A DNA stretch of 64,000 nt from Proteromonas lacertae. Taxonomy: Eukaryota; Sar; Bigyra; Opalinata; Proteromonadidae. The DNA lies in contig NGBS01000587.1 of NCBI GenBank assembly GCA_002245135.1, positions 186,001-250,000 on the forward strand, read 5' to 3'. Numbering within the stretch: the first letter of the stretch is position 1; each line of letters begins with the position of its first letter. Shown here one piece after another: positions 59,987-64,000 of the stretch. Made by a program: the position numbers and the translations under genes. The notes beneath the pieces are model-generated. The model made no database searches and had not been told where the DNA came from. It saw nothing but the letters and a program-made list of their open reading frames with translations.

Positions 59987-62164
59987 TTAAAACACATTTT
60001 TCTTTACTAAAGAATAGATTGAAATGAATGGATAGAAAGATATATCATAATTTGTGTCATTTGATTCAATTATCCTTCTAACTTGTTCTAAAAGAGAAAT
60101 ATTACATTGACTTTGTATTGGTTTAATATTTATTTTTTGTATGATTGAATGTAAATTTTGGTGAGATAAATTGTGATGAATACAAACTAAAATCCAGATT
60201 AATGATGTAACATAATCATTTACAATGTTGTTCTCACTGAAATAGTGGAATATCTCATTGGCTGGACCTACTGATTGATTTATATATGGTTGTAACAGGA
60301 CATTAACCATTCTTCTCCAATTAAGACATTGCTGATAATAGGGTAATTTCAAATATGTCAAAATTGCTTCTTTTATCATCATATTCTTCGAATAACAACT
60401 AATACAAGCATAGAATGTATTTATATCAATCTCATTATCCTTTTGTATTTTTCTTAATACTTCATCTATTTGCTTCTTTGGATTTTTCAAATATCTAATT
60501 ATTTCTATTCCCATGACATTTGTAAGTGTAATGTTATTTATATAATATAAATCATATAAATATGAAGAATAATTCTTGGCTGTAGCTTTTACAATCAAAG
60601 TATGTAATCTTTCAGAAATATATAATTGAGTGGATAGAAGGTTTGTATAAATAGATAACAAATCAGCATCATTTAATAAACGACTCAATCTATCATTATA
60701 ACATTAATATATTGATACAATAAAAAGTATTCTTCCAGAAAATTGGTAAGAAATCCATAGGGAGATCCTTCATTAGTAAATGTTTGTGTTAATTCATATA
60801 TAGCTTGATTTACATCAATATTCTGAGATATATTGTATAGATGAATTGCTTTTCTATTCTGAGTATGAATATCACCTACTGATATTTCTTTAATGTAATT
60901 CAAAAACTATATGTTTTTATTATTATATGAATAAAATACTTTTGAATTAATTTGTTTATTGTTTATAGTGTTGATTTGAACTAGCATTTCGTAGAAGTTG
61001 TTTATAAATGGATCAAATTCCATTGAGTAGAGTGTATTTAGATACTCTTCAGCTACAGCTGGTTGATTATTCTATTTATAATATATAAATCATAATAATT
61101 AATACTTCCAAAGCTAATGAGAATAAAGCACAAACTTTTCTTTGATCCTGAACTGGAGTTGTTCCTTTTATTTTTGATAGTAAAACTAAACCATATTCTG
61201 GATTTCTCGCTCTAACTGATCCTTCTAGGAAATAAGATAATAATGAATTTGGGTCAAAATATTTCCCGTATTTGATTATCTCAACTATTGAGTTGTGAAT
61301 CATTAGATTATCAAACTAAGAATAATAAACAAAATGAAATAAATATATCAATACAAACATCTTTGGAAAAACTGTAATAAATTTACTATTCTTAAAATGA
61401 AAAGATTTAAAATCACTCAGAAGCATATTAATATATTTATATAAAGGAGGAAAAGTAGATGTTGCTTTAAGCAAACTCATTATTAGTATTTTGGTTGGTT
61501 GATATCCAGCTTTTTCTATACAACTTATAAAGTTCAAGTGAATTATCTGTAGTTAATGGATCTGTCAAATATTCTAATATTAAATCTTCAATTTCTGTAA
61601 AAGATGCAATAGATCTAAGATTTTCTGGCTTGTAAAACGTTAATAACGAAAAATCATCTATATAATAAGAGTTTGATAAAATATACCATTTAAATTACAT
61701 TGCCTAATCATTTTATCCAACATTTTAAGAGTCACATGTACTTTAGGCAATAATAATTTTGATATTTCAAATTCAATAGCTTTTACTGATGCTATAAAAA
61801 TTGATTCAAGAATAATTGGCGGAATTTGAATGTTCTGAAGTATATTTTTGTATAAATAGCATGTACATTCTGGCTTATCATAATAAATAGCAGAATTAAT
61901 AAAATTAAACGTTCTATTAGCTATAATGACAAAAAACCTATACGATTCTGAATTCACTTCAATTTTTTGAGCTATCTTTTGTAATTGTGCATTAATTTCA
62001 TTCTGAGATAGGTTAGAAACATTCTTTGTGATAATACTACAGATTATAGATAAATAAATACTCTAATTCCAAAATTGGTTGTTCATTCCATTTATTCACT
62101 ATATAGTAATTGTACAATAATATAATACTTGATCTTTTCAATACTGATTTACAAATCTATGCAT
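59987..62164 (-). CDS. Helical-repeat protein, possibly mitochondrial (PPR/TPR-like)
   Basis: A spliced gene with six introns: 62037-62061, 61658-61686, 61316-61354, 61072-61105, 60907-60939 and 60690-60718 (25-39 nt). The product is almost all alpha-helical, with hydrophobic spacing like 30-40-residue helical hairpins (ISCIEKAGYQPTKILIMSLL, DINTFYACISCYSKNMMIKE). The latter stretch resembles PPR hairpins (xTYNxLIxxxxxxG), but no clean repeat alignment can be made by eye. The N-terminus, in the frame joined by the first intron, is basic and Ser-rich (KSVLKRSSIILLYNYY), as for a mitochondrial presequence. The ATG at 62164 is one frame off, so the start is unsure. One extra base near 61537 breaks exon 2. 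Function unknown; organelle RNA metabolism is a guess. Confidence 0.6.
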
Positions 62165-62452
62165 CCAAGTAATAAAAAATAAAGCAAATACATTTTTGGG
62201 AGAGAATAGAATGTATTTATTTATTCGAAACATTTTAAAACTCAAATGCTCAGTATATATGAAAAAAATGTCGTTTGTTAGTGAAAGATGAATGTGTGAT
62301 AATATTCACGGTTTACACATTTTTACATTCTAGAGATGGATCTATATGCATTCAAATGTGTAATTCAATGAATATATGATGAAAAAAGAAATCAATCCTA
62401 TTTAAACAATGAAAAAACAGTATATAAATGTTAATAATTAATAATAGCTATT

Positions 62453-64000
62453 TTATTTCATAAATTCATCAAATAAAGTGCCATTGTTACTACTATTAGA
62501 AACATTACCCATATTTTGATAGGTGTTAGTAGTAACATTACTATTATCATCAGGAGGAGGTGATCCAGGTGGTGTTCTAGGTGGCGGTACAACTCTCGAT
62601 TTATTACTACTACTACTATGATGTTTAGAACGACGAGTAGAAGATGAACTTTCATTATTACCATTCCTACTATTAGAATGATGATGTCTATGATGAGATG
62701 AAGATCTCTCTGAATGATGATCAATCATTGGATGTTGTTGTTGTTGTTGTTGATTTTCATAAGACATATTTGGGTAATATGATGTAGAAGGTGGTGGTAT
62801 TGGTAATGGTTGTTGTTGTTGTTGTTGCTGTTGATTATATTGATCATAATAACCTCCTCCTCCTTGATATCCAGGTGGTGGTGGTGGTGGTGCTTGTTGC
62901 ATCATTGGAGGCATATTATAAACATCATACTGACCAGGTGGAGCAATGTTTGGATATGATGAATATGGATCATTATACATCATTGGTAGGTTGTTGCTGA
63001 GGTTGTTGTATATAAGGAGGTTGCTGTTGTTGCTGCATTATAAAAGGATCATTACTATAACCATATCCTTGCATTGGCGGTGGTGGTGGTAATTGCGGCT
63101 GCATTATTTGTTGCATCTGTTGTTGTGGTTGAATTAATTCTTCAGCTCCATGTGCATAATTACACATTTTACCTAATCTACAACGACCTTGTCTGTAATA
63201 AATACATAGTTCAGTTTTATAACCCATTGCTGGCATTTTATTGAATCTATCTCTTTGTCTATCATCTGGGATATATGGAAATCTGTTTTGAGTTTGTCTT
63301 GATGATTGATAATTGTTAGTATTGTTTCTATTATTATTATTATTATTTCTATTTCTTTCATTTGAATTATTATTATAAGAAGTTGATGATGATTTTGGTT
63401 TTGGTTTATTCTCAGATGAAGTTGATGATTTTACTAATTTTCTTTTCTTTTTCAATTGATTATCACTATCACTATCACTATTTCTCAATAGAGATTCATT
63501 ATTTAATTTACTCTTTTTTTGTGTGTCAGATAATTTCCTCAATTTTCTTTTTACTTTCTTTTCACTATTATTATTATCTTCTTTTTCTTTTGCATTTTGC
63601 TTATGTTTCTTCAATTTTGGCTGTTTATTCTGTATCTGTCTATTTATTCTAATTTCATCATCATCTCCACTTTCACCTTCTTCTTCTTCGATTGTACTTG
63701 AATCAGAAGCTTCTATAAACTCATCATCATATTTATTTGTTCTATTCTCCTTTCGTTTTTCTGCTTTTCTCCTCAAACCATCGAACTGTACAGAACATTC
63801 TGGACATGCCCAATGTCCTTCAGGTAAAAATGTCATTTTTGGAATAAAACAACTTCTATGAAATACTAAATTACAAAATTCACACATTAACACTTCACCA
63901 CCTTCATTACATAATTCACACACTTCATTATAACCTCCATCCCACAGTTCCATTAGCTTTAAATCATCATTAGATGCTTCACTTCCGTGTGGATATTTTA
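62453..64000 (-). CDS. PHD finger plus CCCH zinc-finger protein (5' partial)
   Basis: The frame is open to the right edge of the window, so the gene begins beyond 64000. A PHD finger comes first: CELCNEGGEVLMCEFCNLVF, HRSC, WACPECS. PHD fingers read histone tails. A long Lys/Ser/Asp-rich middle with nuclear-localisation-like clusters (KKKRKLVK, KKVKRKLRK) follows. A CCCH finger comes next: YKTELCIYYRQGRCRLGKMC, NYAHG, the TTP-type RNA-binding spacing. The C-terminus is Gln/Pro-rich with PPPPPPG and His/Arg/Ser-rich stretches. The frame changes once near 62983; removing one base joins QQQPP to MMYNDPYSSYPN. The combination suggests a nuclear factor linking chromatin to RNA binding or processing. 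There are no introns in the visible part. Confidence 0.8.

Overview
The window is nuclear DNA of an AT-rich single-celled eukaryote. The signs are GT-AG introns of 25-48 nt, poly-Asn and poly-Gln tracts, a nuclear tRNA-Ile with a Pol III T-run, and single-gene units on both strands with no operons or Shine-Dalgarno sites. TAA and TAG are the usual stops; TGA ends the giant gene. An MRPS29/DAP3 gene with a presequence-like N-terminus and a possible complex III assembly factor suggest a mitochondrion that still translates. I cannot name the lineage.

Layout. 0-6.2 kb: two divergent paralogous zinc-ribbon genes. 6.5-9.35 kb: a mucin-like, Asn-rich type I surface protein with about twenty 30-bp repeats. 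9.5 kb: tRNA-Ile(AAT). 9.7-13.2 kb: a divergent pair, a WD40-like protein and a ubiquitin-specific protease. 13.4-15.1 kb: pseudokinase-LRR gene 1. 15.6-22.2 kb, all on plus: class II histone deacetylase, two MDP-1-like HAD phosphatases flanking a DUF5662-like gene, and a kinesin-6. 22.4-28.4 kb: pseudokinase-LRR gene 2, MRPS29/DAP3, pseudokinase-LRR gene 3. 28.7-29.6 kb: a 938-bp duplicated fragment of the giant gene. 30.5-57.2 kb: one intronless gene of about 8,890 codons for a membrane protein with about 70 IPT/TIG domains. 57.7-64 kb: TRAPPC2, a tiny membrane protein, a secreted degenerate SET protein, a helical mitochondrial-type protein, and a PHD plus CCCH protein that runs off the window.

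Two points govern how the genes are read. First, most genes must be spliced by eye; many apparent frame breaks are 25-41 nt introns. Second, about two dozen further breaks are each repaired by removing one base, usually from a homopolymer. Comparing the 938-bp duplicate with its parent shows each copy carrying extra bases where the other is intact. I therefore treat these as insertion errors in the assembly, not as frameshifting or pseudogenes.

The most interesting biology is the giant TIG receptor-like protein, the three-member pseudokinase-LRR family (one member with LRR exons of exactly 84 nt), a probable U12-type intron in TRAPPC2, and an unrecognised cysteine-rich module shared by the two zinc-ribbon paralogs.
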